Source: Serinus canaria
Taxonomy: Eukaryota > Chordata > Aves > Passeriformes > Fringillidae
Assembly: GCF_022539315.1 (NCBI RefSeq)
Contig: NC_066313.1
Coordinates: 28,495,059 to 28,559,058, forward strand
DNA: 64,000 bases
Direction of reading: 5' to 3'
The position numbers and the translations under genes were made by a program. The notes beneath the pieces are model-generated. The model ran no database searches. It saw only the letters and a program-made list of their open reading frames with translations, and had not been told where the DNA came from. Shown here in pieces: positions 38,401 to 50,158 of this stretch (position 1 is its first letter; every line of letters starts with the position of its first letter).

Positions 38401-41400
38401 ATGTATATTCTAAGGACTACAACAGGTAGTTTTGAGATGTAATCAGGCATTCAGAGCAGCATGGGTTTGTCCTTCCATAGCAACTTGTGGATCCATGAAC
38501 ACCGTGTCTAGTGTCTAGGAATGTAGAAAATGGTGCCCTTAATGGAGAAGCTAAACACTGGTCTCTTGTTCTGGGATATTGCACTAACCATAGAGCTACC
38601 CTGTCAGTGGAGAAAAAGCAACTACTAAAGAATCTGCTCTTTTTTTAGAAGTACAGAGGGGGGTGAGTGCAGGTTCAGGAAAGCAGAGGCTGCAGACTGC
38701 CCCTCTGAAGGAAGGCACCTCTCAGCAGTTCTAACTTCTGCAGTGTAACCTGGAGAGTGCCAGGATTTACTATTTTCTTCTGTGTCATTTTGTATTATGG
38801 CTCCCCAGGGTATTGTTTTTTTTCTCTCCTTCTGGGCTCTTGGTTTCCATTTAAGGGACTGAGAAAGTCCCAATGCTGCAGTGCTCAGCATTGTGGCATC
38901 TCAGGCTGGGATCTGCTTTTTGTTTCTCTTTGTCTCAGTTCTACATCTGATAAAGGCTCTTTACTCCTTTCAGTGGGGTGCTGTAAAAAATCAAGACTGT
39001 CAGATGCCCAGATCTCTCAGTGCTCCAGGAGTGGTATAATGAGTATATGCATTGTGGATGGGAGAGAGTGTACAATTAGTGACATATTTTGAAGCACTTA
39101 ACATATTGTTCTGTGATCCCCTGAAGACTGAGAATCTGGCAAGATGCTGCCTTACCCCGTATCAGGTTCCAAATGCCTGTACCAGAAGTAGAAGTAACAC
39201 AGCAGTCCTTCAGCTGGGGGATATTAGCTCAAAGGCGTAGTCTCTGGTATCACACCTAAATTTCAAAGCTTAGTCTCTCTCAGCCAGGTCCCCTTTGTTT
39301 TTGGCATGTTTTATTTCTACCCCCTAAATCCTCCTGCTGTATTTCTGAGTGGAGGGTATGTGGATGTCTCAACAGGAGATGACTGCTCCTTGCTCTTACT
39401 TCTGAAAAATCTAATTCTGTTTTGTCTGTCTCTTCACACTCCCATTGCCAGGGAAGTTGAGTTTTCCAGGGCGGATGTCTGTCAGACTGACTGCTGTGAG
39501 GTGTTCCCTTCTTTAGAAATTCAGCTGCTTGGGGATCTGAGATATGCACATACCAATGTGTGAATAGGTGGGTCAGAATGAGGATTACTAGGAGGGACTC
39601 TGTGGCATAGTGTGGGAAGGCCTTCAGGAGCCTCATTGCACCCCAGAGGAACACAGGAGCAGCATGGGGGACCAAGGGGCCTCTGCAGAGCAGCTGAGTA
39701 CAAGGAAATTGACACTTAACATCCTCTAGCTGCATAAAGTACAGTCACTCACCATATAAATCCTCTTCAGTCCTCGTGTGTTTGAGGTTTTCACATGTGG
39801 TACTGGCTGTGTCTGCCAAAAAGTCTGCATTACATGGCCTCCCTCCTTCCCTCCAGCCTGGCACTGGCCCAGCTGATAGCAGGGCTGCTGCACTCCCCTA
39901 AGTGCTGAGGACGTGAGAGGCTGCATGAGGATGCAGCCCAGCTCCCTCGGGGCACCTGCTGCTCCCAAAAGGCTGGTGGCACTAATCACTAATCAAGGAC
40001 AGAGAAGGGCAGCTCCCCACCCCCACTTGTGTTTTTAACCCTATGGGGACCATGATATCTTTTCACCTTGGGATGCAAGTAAGGGATCATGGCAGCAGAG
40101 GCTGGAGGAGGAATAGGGATGCACACACAATGAAAAATGACGGGGGGAATGATGAGAGGGAGTGTGGCTGGGGAAAGGAGGAGCCACTGATGTGAAGGGC
40201 AAAGAAGAAAAACATCTTGAGGGAGAGCATGTAGAAAGATGTACCCCGCTTGGAAACAGACTCAGCAGTAGGGAAAAGGACAGAAAAGACAGATGGAGCA
40301 TCCACAAAGAGATGGAAATAGACTTGACAAAAGAGAAAGAAGGGAAAAAGAAGACAGTCAGCCTGAGAGGATGAAGGCACAAAAGCAGGAGGTGCCAAGA
40401 GCTAGCTAGAGGAGGGTTATGTGGCATACTGAAACTAAGGCACTTGGACAGTGGCTACAAACACCTGGGCCTGCCTGGGGCAGAATTTTGTAGAAGGGGA
40501 ACTACTGATGTTTAAAATTGTTGCTTAGTGGGGAGAGCACTGGCTGAAGATACAAAGTTCAAAGGCCGGCTAGGTTCCTCAGTCTTTCCATGTGGGTGGT
40601 TTCCCCCCGTATGTTCCCTGATTACCATTCTTGTAGCTCTTGTCAGTTGCCAGGGATTTTGGACTGGCCACTGTGCAGTCCCTGCCTTGTAGCTCCTTGC
40701 TATCCTAGAACTGCAGTCTCATTTCTTTAGTTCAATTTAGTTCAATAGTTCAATTTAATTCAATGGCCACTTCTACTTATCTGTGTCATCAACAGAAGAA
40801 TCTACACTCTTCCTCATGCATCTAGTCTCTGCTTTCCCAGGTGCACTTCCCCATACTCACATTGTTTGTAGAGCGATAATGCACTTGGCAGGAGAGCTAA
40901 TTCAGCAGTATAATGTCTTTCAAACAAAGTGCACCCTGTTCCCACCTGGTCAATTAAACCGGAACAAATCTGTGCAGAAGCACTGACCTGAGGCCAAGCA
41001 CTTTGCCTCCTGGAAAGATGTGTGGTGACTTCCCTTGTGAACCACCTCAGCCCTACCTGGAGCTGTGGGATGGGCAGCTCATCCCTGCTGCCTGGCCACT
41101 GCCAGTCTGCTCAGGCAGACTGCAGTGGGGTCAGAAGCACCTGTGATGGTGTTTTCCATGCAGTACATCTCTGTGTAGCCTGTCTGAATGAAGCCCCTAC
41201 TGGAACAAGTGGTATCCATGCTTTCTCGGGGATGCAGTTGCTCTCACAGAGCAAACGCCATGGAGTGGTGCTGAGCCTGTTTCCTACAAGCTGTCTTGTC
41301 TCTGGAGAACTTGAATCTAAAGCTTCTCAGTACTGGAGATGTTTGTCAAAGCTTATTCTTGGTCCCTGACCTCTGAGCAGGTGGCCTGTACCTTGCTGAG

Positions 41401-42040
41401 AAACAGGGCCACGGCGAGAGCTGTTTCAGAGCAAACAAAAGTATGATGGGAAGAGGACTTGCTGCAGTTACAGGGATTGGAAGGAGGAGGCCATGCAGCC
41501 AGGTCTGTGACCTCTCCAGTTTCCAGAGCTTTCTCTGGAGAGGCCTGGGCCAGAGCAGCCACAGCTCCTGTGTGAGTCCCCCGGGAACCTCTGCAGGGAG
41601 TTGCTGCTGGAGAGTACAAAGGAGCTCTCCTTCCACTTCAGTGTAAAGCTGTGCAGAGCAGCACTTGTGACCTACCCTTTGCAAATGGTCATGTAAAATA
41701 TTAAAAGTATTGCCCTTCACATCTGGTTGGAAAGGTACAGATTTCTTTTGAGGATTTGTTCAATAGCATTAACTTTCTTAATGCTTTCAGCAAAATCTTA
41801 TCTTTACTGTTCAAGCTCTCCCTTTTTCCGGGTTTGAGACCTTATCACTGTAAGGAGTGATATTTTTTGCAAAACAAAATATGAAGGGAAAAAAACCACC
41901 CTTCTTCATTGCCTACAGAAGTTCCCCTCTAGGATTTTGCTTTTATTTTTATGAATGTGAAAGCTGGAGTTTGGGTAAACTTTGCCCAGTAGAAATAGAC
42001 AATAAAAATACTGGCTTTCATAGAGGGAACAGGTGACTGC
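29420..42040. other. Long non-coding stretch upstream of SLC2A3
   Basis: No gene is recognised. It holds a small CpG cluster at about 29500-29545. A homopurine tract lies at 30493-30538 and resumes at 30540-30561. Further purine-rich segments lie at 32320-32530 and 40130-40350, and T17 at 37697-37713. A 15-mer tandem duplication (AACTGGCTGTAGTGY) is at 37810-37839. AGTTCAATTT-like tandem units lie around 40727-40764. The longest frames (39280-39735 and 41346-41720, minus) have no known domain. Confidence 0.45.
31611..31624 (+). promoter_or_regulatory. CTCF-like motif, weaker
   Basis: CCAGCAGAGGGAGG matches CCASYAGRKGGCRS except for A in place of the conserved C. It lies 2.2 kb from the similar motif at 29398 and points the same way. 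Confidence 0.25.
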
Positions 42041-42330
42041 CAGTACACAGGGATGCATATATAAAACCAAATATATGTATATTTGTATGAATGCAAGCAG
42101 AGATATGGAAACAGAAACAAAATACAGCTATATATTATGTATACACTCATGATCATGTGTGTATCTACATACCTTTGTATGTACAAAGTAGCATGTATGC
42201 AAATATGTTCAGGTATTTAAATGTAAGCTCAGAAATAAAACCATGTGCATAAATATGGACATACAGCAATATGTACAAATCGTAATATGGTAATATTATT
42301 GATATTATGAATTCATGCACTGGTAATCTC
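42040..42330. repeat. Degenerate ATRTAT-rich low-complexity region
   Basis: Repeated variants of atatgtat, catgtat and aatatgg occur for about 300 bases, for example 'aaatatatgtatatttgtat' and 'tatgtacaaagtagcatgta'. The array is too diverged for a fixed unit. It looks like an old microsatellite expansion. Confidence 0.5.
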
Positions 42331-42880
42331 AGGCATGCTCATGTTCTTACACACATGCAACCTCACACATTAGGTGTCTTTTTATATATCAGATCATAAA
42401 GTTACTCAGATATGAACATTTTATATAGAAATGCAACTGTAATGCAGCAGGCCCCAGAGAATCCTCCACCTGCCCACCAAAACACACCTGGGCAGCTGTG
42501 CACAGCATCCTTGCACAGCTAGGCTGGCTGAATGCAACCACTCTGGTTTTCCTAGGGGTGAGGAGGGCCACGGGCAAGCAGGTACACGTGTGTGTGTGTG
42601 GGAGTGTAAGTGAGCCATGAAAGGGTGAAGGAATGATCCTGGGGGAGGACAAAGGGCCTGTGGAGAACCCAGAGGGAGCAATACAAGAGCCAGATGGGTT
42701 TACATGAGCAGGGCAGCATCACTGGAGGGTGAGAAAGGAGGCTGGGGAAGAGACAAGAGAGCATGATTCGGGAAACGTGGTATTCCCCTGAAAAGGAAGA
42801 AGTATGAGGGGCAGTTTAGGGGAGATACCCACCCCGGTCTGCTGGCACTTGTTTCTGAGGGGGAATGGGGCAGAACTGAT

Positions 42881-42935
42881 GGGACGGGACGGGACGGGAC
42901 GGGACGGGACGGGACGGGACGGGATGGGATGGGAT
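42881..42935 (+). repeat. GGGAC/GGGAT pentanucleotide array
   Basis: Eight perfect GGGAC units (42881-42920) are followed by three GGGAT units (42921-42935). The G-triplets every five bases give the + strand clear G-quadruplex potential. The switch from GGGAC to GGGAT fits C-to-T change at one end of the array. Units this regular usually vary in number between individuals. Confidence 0.9.
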
Positions 42936-43439
42936 GATGAGGCTTCATGCTGGAATCCCTTCTGCCCCCTTTCTGGTGGTTGACCCCGATGACCATAGAG
43001 AGCAGGACTGGCTGCATAAGGCAGCTCTTCCTGAAGACCGGTTTAATCTCATTTTTCCTCATCTGCTCAGCCTGGATCTCAGCACAGGAGCAGTGTGCGG
43101 GGTTTTGGGACACTCTTCCCGTCGCCCTCTTTTTTGACCTGCGTGGGCTGCTCCGTGTGACTGAGCAGCAAGCAAGGGATGCTGAGCTTGTGGGGAGAGG
43201 GGAGCACTGCCCCGGGGCAGCTCAGAGCATCTCCTGCTAGGAGAGGAATGATAAACCCCGGTGCGCTAGTCAGGTTTAGCCTTTGTTAGCCCGCAAAGGG
43301 ATAAGGTGAGGCTCAGGTCCCGCCGGGTGTTTACAGATAACTTTAGATTACAATGGTGAGGGCAGTAGAGAAGGGTTAGCCAGGGGCTTTGTTCTTTTCC
43401 TGGGAATCTTGCTGCTGTAATTACTTGTGATCTCAGCCA

Positions 43440-43830
43440 TTCTCACGGTCTCTGTTCCCCTCAGCCCCGGGCTACAATCCTTCACTGTGTCGCGGGAAAA
43501 CGCGGTGTGATTCGGGTCAGCTACCTGGGAGCAGAGCGCGGCCTGGTGAGAAATGGCTCCCGAAGCGGCGCCTGTGGCCGCGCAGCTCTGCCGTGCCCGG
43601 TGCGTGTCCGTGCGCTCACGTCCCAGCCGCTGTGTCGGGATCCGCCTGGTGATGTGTGTGTTTGCTGGGGCGTGTGTGGGTCTAGTGGGTGGGTTCAACT
43701 CTGCCCGCTCCGCGTATGTGTGTGTGTGTGTGTGTGCTGCTCTCAGGAATGTCGGGGTGTGAGAAAAGCGCCCAAAAGGGGACTGAGATAAGGCCGCTCG
43801 CTTGCTCGCCCTGACGGAACGCCTCCACTC
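43440..43830. promoter_or_regulatory. CpG-rich patch, possible promoter or enhancer
   Basis: CpG density is clearly above the flanks, with clusters such as 'gtgtcgcgggaaaacgcggt', 'agcgcggcc' and 'gtccgtgcgctcacgtccca'. The segment is shorter and weaker than the islands at 15.5, 20 and 50 kb. No exon is evident. A 192-codon minus frame across it (43348-43926) is not recognised and partly reflects the TG microsatellite. It could be a distal SLC2A3 regulatory element or the start of a non-coding RNA. Confidence 0.35.
43717..43736 (+). repeat. (TG)10 microsatellite
   Basis: Ten uninterrupted TG units lie inside the CpG-rich patch. Alternating purine-pyrimidine tracts like this can adopt Z-DNA and are usually length-polymorphic. 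Confidence 0.9.
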
Positions 43831-43839
43831 CGTGCCATG

Positions 43840-46800
43840 GGTGCAGGCCCAGACTGGCTCTGCGTGCCAGCAGGCAGCATTCCCCAGCACCCATTCCACT
43901 GCTGATGGATGGACCAGGCTGGGCAAAAACTCTGAGGAAGCCTTTGCCTTCTGATCGGTATCTGTGTGACTGAAACACTGCAGCTGGTTAAGCAGCTAGA
44001 GCACATTGTGGAGCTGCACTCGTCAGACTTCCCATCATCCTTCCCTCAGGCTGGCACGGTGCCCCGCACGTACCGAAGAGAGTTTCTTCTTATGTCTTCC
44101 AGAGGAAAAATGTTTCCCACCCTCCTTAAGACATAACATTTTAACATCTGAATATAGGCACTTCTTGGCCAATATGAAGTAAAGATTAGTTTCGTGAAGA
44201 CTTAGCAAAAACAGCCCCGGCCTTATGCGTGTACTGCTCAGCCCTTGGGAAAAGGAAGGAAGCAAGGGGGGCTCAGATGACTGGCAGTCCTAATTTCCTC
44301 TGTCCTGTACCTTCTGTTCCTCTCCAGACCTCCACATGAACTGAGTCCCCATGTCCAACCACTGTCCTGAACTGGGTTTATCTTCGTATAGTTCTTTGCT
44401 AGGAGATTCCCTTTGTAATTTCACATCTCGGTACATTTTTTTTTCTCCCTGCTTATGTTGATGGGCTTTAATTAAACTTCATTAGCCAGATTGGTTTCTT
44501 ACATTGTCCTTCAAATTTAGTCTCTTGCTCAGGGTGGACAAAAACACAGTGTGATGCAGTGACTGATACAGAAAAAACCCACACCATGAATGTTTTGGCC
44601 GAAGCCTCTTGCTCTTGCAGCCCTGCAGCCTCCTGATAGCTCACCCCTGAGTTCCCATCACAGCTCTGCTGCTGTCTCCACCACCCCAGATGCTGCAGCA
44701 TGCCAGTTCACAACTGGGACATGGGCTTTGGGGCAGTTTCTGTTGTAGTTCACCTGTACATTCCAGAGGAAGGGAGACAAAAACCGAGAGAGATCATAAG
44801 AAGGGCATTTGCTTGTGGTAAAACAAAAGTATAACATTCTCTGTGAGTCACATGCACATACTTAATTATTGCTATTCTGAGATACGAACCAGTGTTAGAA
44901 TAAAATCAGATAAATAAATAGCGCAAGGAAAGGCAAATGTCCAGGTATCTAGCCCCTCTCTTTGCTAGAAAGCCTGGTTTCACAAGGCAAAATCAATCAG
45001 GAAAAAAAGCAGGCTTGTGGCCTAGATGCAGGCTGGGAGTCTTTGTCCAGTCAGAACGAAAGAAGAGGACAAGGCCTGAAGCATTATAGGAAATGGGACT
45101 AGGAAACCTTAGAGGACTTTCAGGGGGTTGTCACGTCTTTCACATACACCAGGATTGACTCTTCAAGGGGATGCTGGTTTCCTCTCCAGCATGTGGGTTT
45201 CTGCAGAACTATTCATTCTTTTAATAAGGTTGGTTCCTCTTTGTGAATCATTGTTAAAGCATTAAATATTGGTTTCCGCAGATTTTTTTTTTTTTTTTAC
45301 AACAGATACTTCCCCTTTTGAAAGCAACGGTGAAAGTATTAAAACTTTTGACTTCGGTTTACTTCAGATTAACCAGCCAGTTTATTGACCAAAGTTTTCA
45401 GACAGTAGCTTCAGCCTACACTGCACTGTGGTTGAGGGCAGAATTTAAAGGTGCCTTGGGTTTACTGCTGTGATCTCCACAGTGCTATGTCTGTGCTTTT
45501 TTTAGCTGGATAATTTTGTAGCTTCCTCCTCTACCTCTCTGTTCATCTTTTCTGACTATTCACAAGTTATCCTTTTTCTTCTGATATTTTGCTGCTGTCT
45601 TTTGCTTTATTTTCTCTTCTATTCTTCTGCCTTGCCCTTCTAATCTGCTTTAGTATTTTCTTTCTTCACCTCATTATGTCCTTTTGTTTTTGGCTTCTGT
45701 CTCTCCATTGGTTCTTTTCTCACTCGCTTAACCTCCTGTTGTTTACAGGCCAACCTACATCCCACCCATCATCTTGTTTCTCTCTTTTATCTTTCCTCCC
45801 CTTCTTCCCCCCCTCCTCCTAACCTCCTCTCAACAATAAAAGTTACTCATGGCTTGAGGGGGAAGCATCTGGCCCATGCTGGCTCTCATTCTCTCTCCTT
45901 TGTTCTGAATGCTCTTTTGTTATAAACACAACAAACAGTAAAGCACAAAATCAGCTCTCAAGGCAAACACTGCATAATAATCCTCCTTGTCCCTGCTCCT
46001 CTTATCTCTGAAGAATTTGTTCTCCAGGCAAAATAAGAAGAAACACGAGATAGGATTTGCCAGATTTGGAGGTGAAAGAGAGACTGGAAAGAGTTTAATC
46101 ATATGGGGCAGCACCACTGAACTGCAACTTGGGCAGATTCAATAAAGTAGGTGAAATAGAGTTTGCCAGGAATTTGGACAGCAGTGTGATGATCCTGTGG
46201 TTGATCAATCCCTGTTGATCAGTCTGCTCTCCCATTAGGTTGTAGAGGCATGGATAGGACCAAAAATGTTAGTTTTAGAATTTTTTAACACCTAATTTTT
46301 GGCACCTTCTCCTTTTTTGTGCCTTGAGCCAAGGCCTTGTGTATATGGAATGTGTTTGCCGGAGAACTGTACCTGCTGGACCTCCACTGACATTCTCAAA
46401 AAGCCACAACAGGGTGCTTCTGTGGGGTGACATGCCAGCTCCAGTCCCTGAGATAAATTAGAATAAGAACAGGCTTGCTCATTGTTGCAGCTCTTGCTTA
46501 ATGTTAGATAGGGATTCTCTGATTAAACCAGCCTTTCTCAGAAAATGTAAGCTCCCTGGAAGTGAAATGCTAGTTGGCATGCACTAGTTTGGACATGCAA
46601 GCGTTCTCAAAGCTAAAAAGAAAAAAGCTTGTTAAGCAAAAGACAAGCCTTTCCCAATCCCCACAGCTCTGTGGTTAGGATACCGGTGTTTAATGTGGGG
46701 CAGCCAGCATCAGGTTCTGCTTGGGACCGGTTCTGCCCGGCCCTTCCCCTAGCAACCTTAGGTCTGGCTGCCCACATGCCACGGGCCTCCATCCCAGCAC

Positions 46801-49085
46801 AGTTACTGCACTTTGCACAGCACACGAGTATTACATTCGCAAAAAGACGGGATGGATAGTTTTGGTGCAGTATCAGATAGCTCTGCTAAGGAGGTGTTAA
46901 GGTACTTCCCCCAGCAGCCGATCTTCAGAAGAATTAGCTGTAATGTGGGAGGTAGGTGTGTGTCCTGGGACAGAAACAAAACAGGTATTTAGGAGGAACA
47001 GGCTGTGATGCAAACTTCAAATCTAAATATTTGAACATCAGCACACAGGGGCAAAACTCACTGAAATGGGTATTTTCCCGCACACTCCTTAGGGAAATCG
47101 GGGTTTCAGTGATGCATTGTGAGCTTGAGAAAGAAACAGTCTTTCTTATTGCTGTTTACTTCTCCAGCTCTGTTAAATAAAGCCGTGCTACCCATGATGT
47201 TCTGCATTGTGTGTTAAAGATTTCATTTTCAGCTAAACTTTTATTGCTTCTACATTGGACCGGTAGCTATGTATGTATTTAATCTAATCTTGCAGTTCGT
47301 ATTGCTCAGCATTTGCAACAGACTTATGCGTGTTAAGAACAGACAACGAATGAGAACATTTCAGAAGAATGCAGTCCAAAGATTGTCTCTCTGAAATGTG
47401 AATATGCTTAAAGCCTCCACAAATATGGCAACTTCTCCCACTAACAAGTAAATGAGTATTTCCAGAGCTAATGCCAGACTTTGGGACAGCTGGGTGATCA
47501 GATTCAAGATGGAGCTTGCTATGCTTGCAAACAAATGGAAAATAAGCTAGGAAAAAGAAAAATGTACTCAAACGAAGTGTTAGGGAATTAGGCTGGACAG
47601 AGGAGAGGTTGCCACAGCTCCTTGCTTCCTGGACCAAGAATGACCCTGTATTTCCTGGAGGCACATGTATAAACCCACACGGTGCAGTTACACAAACAGC
47701 ACCAGTGACCTCCGAGGAGGAGCTGGAGGGAGCTCCAGCAGTGGGGAATATACATATAAATATGATAAGGTGGGTCCTTCCAAGGAGCTGGGCTCAGACA
47801 GTCTGACCACAGACACTAGTCTCTCTGGTGCTGGCAGAGAGACTGCAGCCTCGCTCCTGCTGCTGGTACACACACGCAGAGGTGTGTGCACGGGTGGCCA
47901 GGACACTCCTGGTCCCCCCAGAAGCCAACCCGGCAGGGCCTCACCCTTAGAGACAAGCAGACACCAGTGGTACTCACCCCTACAGAGAGCACCTCACAGC
48001 TAAAAATTGGATTTTATAACGAGATAGGGAAAACCGTGCTAAGCAAGTGCAGGACAAGGCTGGACACTTTTGCTGGTCGGCCAAAAATTTTCATGCAAAC
48101 GTCCCTTCTTCCCCCATATCTCTCCCTTTCCCCTCTTTGTTTTCTCCCCTAAACATCCCATAGTATGTTTCATACAATCCCAAAATGCTCTTCCCGTGCA
48201 TCCTGTAAGGTGTCCGTGCCCCTGTACACAGCACCTCCTCTTTCACAGTTTGAAAGGTGCTCCAGCTTTGGCTTTGTGATGAATTTCACACCTGGGCTGA
48301 TGGCTCTCCTGGGCTGCTGGCCCAGGCAGGGTGTCCTTAATCCGGGTTGTCACCTGGCATTGTGTCCCTGTTTTCCTCCGGGTGTAAGAAAATGGAACCT
48401 TTGATGTGCTAATGGCTCTTGTGAGGGGCCGGGGAAAAGCTGGGGTGGGGTGTTAGCTGGGGCCCTCCTTCTGCCATTGTCCCTCCGTGCTCCCCTGTGC
48501 GTGTGAAGAGGCGCTTTTTCACACAACCGAAGAAGGAGGACTGTGCAGGCATCCCGTGCCCTTAGACACTTTTTCTGCTAGCAAATAATATTTTAACAAC
48601 AACACACAGAATACCTATGAGATATTTATCAGATAGATATAACACATAAACACCCCATGAGGGTATTTATCCATCACTGTCATTAATGCCATGAAATAAA
48701 CAGGCATTTGTGAGAGCGAGTGAAGGACAGCTTTGACCTGTAATTTAGTTACTTGTGGCCAGGTGGTAACACCAAATAAACAACAGAATCGAATTTAAAA
48801 TGTGATTGTTTCAGTTCCCCAGAATTTGATGGCAAAAGTGGTGTCTGGTCTCAAGGTATTTTTCCTAACAATAAAAACCAGGGTAAGTCAGCTTTTTTCC
48901 CAAGTGTCCTTGCCCCCAGCCCTCAGCTGTTTTCTGAAGTCAAAGTCCTTGACAGATACTTAATTCGGTGAAGACTTATTGTTTGGCAGCACCTTTGCTT
49001 GATTCAAAGCACAGCTCTTCATTATTCGCCTGGAAGAGTTTGGCAATTGTTTGACCTGAAGGATGGACAGTAAATGTGGAGTGCA
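43840..49085. other. Non-coding stretch
   Basis: No recognisable gene. It contains a T16 run at 45283-45298 and a pyrimidine-rich segment at 45535-45830. AATAAA at 47174-47179 with GT-rich sequence downstream resembles a + strand poly(A) site, but no coding exon is seen before it. Confidence 0.45.
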
Positions 49086-49091
49086 GTAGCG

Positions 49092-49410
49092 TTTATATAG
49101 ACTCATCAAATGGTTTGAGCTGGAGAGGACCTTATAAATAATTTTGATTCCATCTCCCTGCCATGGATGGTGACACTTTCTACTTTTTTTCTCAAAGCCA
49201 CACCCAACCTGGCCTTATGGACTTCCAGGGATGGGGCATCCCCAATTTCTCTGGGAAATCTCTGCCAGTGCCCTACCACCTTCACAGTAAAGAGTGTCTT
49301 AGTATTATCTAATCTAAACCTGCCCTCTGTCATTTTGAAGCCATTCCCCCGTCTCCTGTCACTACATGCCCTTGTAAGGAAGGGCATAAGTCTGGGACTA
49401 GATCCAGCTT
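49092..49410 (-). repeat. CR1 LINE, truncated, reverse orientation
   Basis: The + strand shows the reverse complement of a CR1 tail. It begins 'tttatatagactcatcaaat' and continues with 'cctgccatggatggtgacac', 'ccacacccaacctggcctta', 'aatttctctgggaaatctct', 'aaagagtgtcttagtattat', 'cattttgaagccattccccc' and 'gtctcctgtcactacatgcc'. Frames at 49106-49534 (minus) and 49167-49427 (plus) are derived from it. It ends only about 270 bases before the CpG island of SLC2A3. Confidence 0.85.
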
Positions 49411-49669
49411 CAACTTTGCCTCTGTAGATTCCAGAATCAGATGAAAAATATATTTTTGGCAACCAGACAAACAAAAAAATCCCCGAAACCCAGAGCTGAA
49501 CTTCATCCACAGCTTTGCGAGGTGGTGGGAGCATCCGCAGACTTCAGGCTACTGCCCGTGCTGTTTGTGTGCCTGCCTCTGCACCATCATTGCCCACCTT
49601 GCTGCTTTAGCTTACAGACCGAATAATAAAGACACTTATTATTATATACAACAAATAATAAATAAAGGC

Positions 49670-50143
49670 GTCGCTTTACGTCACGCAGCCGCACTCGGTG
49701 CAAGCCGCCCAAGAAAACTGATTTGTGCCATTAAGCGAACGCTTCGCGCGTGGCATCCGAGGCTGGCGGCTTCTTGTGCGGCCCCTGCGGCGCGGGGAGC
49801 GCGGCCATCGCCCCACGGCCGCCCGGCCCGCTCCATCACCGCCCGGCCCGCTCCATCACCGCCCGGCCGCCCCGCACGCAGATTCCCGTCACGGAGGGGG
49901 CGTGAGCTCCGGGGGATGCTTCGTGATTGCCGTGTTTTGGTGTCGGGCAGCAGCCCCGCCCCTCCGTCTCCCCTCCCACGGCTGAGCCCATAAAGCGGCG
50001 GGCGGGCGCGGGCGGCGGCGTGCGCGGGGCGGGCTCGCGTTAGTCTCGGGCGTGGGCGGGCGCGGAGCCGCCGCCTCTCGCGGGTTCCGTTAGGAGCGGC
50101 GGGCGGCCGTTCGCTGGCAGTCGGGCACCGGGAGCCACCGACG
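49670..50143 (+). promoter_or_regulatory. SLC2A3: SLC2A3 CpG-island promoter and 5'UTR
   Basis: CpG-dense sequence begins abruptly after an AT-rich run (49620-49668) and continues past the start codon. A CRE/ATF-like TTACGTCA lies at 49676-49683. Sp1-type CCCCGCCCCT is near 49954 and several GGGCGG boxes follow. A TATA-like CATAAAG lies at about 49989-49995, which would place the transcription start near 50020. GCGTG cores (HIF type) occur, for example at about 50048. No ATG lies between the presumed start site and the coding ATG. CREB and HIF-1 control of GLUT3 is known in mammals; here it is only suggested by these motifs. Confidence 0.8.
49821..49868 (+). repeat. 20-bp tandem duplication in the promoter
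   Basis: The unit GCCCGGCCCGCTCCATCACC is present twice without mismatch (49821-49840, 49841-49860). A third partial copy (GCCCGGCC) starts at 49861. It lies about 150 bases upstream of the likely SLC2A3 transcription start and is a candidate variable-number repeat. Confidence 0.9.
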
Positions 50144-50158
50144 ATGGACACCAAAAAG
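50144..50158 (+). CDS. SLC2A3: SLC2A3 coding exon 1
   Basis: Five codons (MDTKK) end in AAG before the donor GTAGGC, phase 0. A tiny first coding exon that joins the 5'UTR is characteristic of class I GLUT genes. The following intron is 2884 bases, the longest in the gene. Confidence 0.93.

Noticed and set aside
43348..43926. 192-codon minus-strand frame
   Set aside because: Partly produced by the TG microsatellite (His-Thr repeats) and CpG-rich DNA, with no homology I know.
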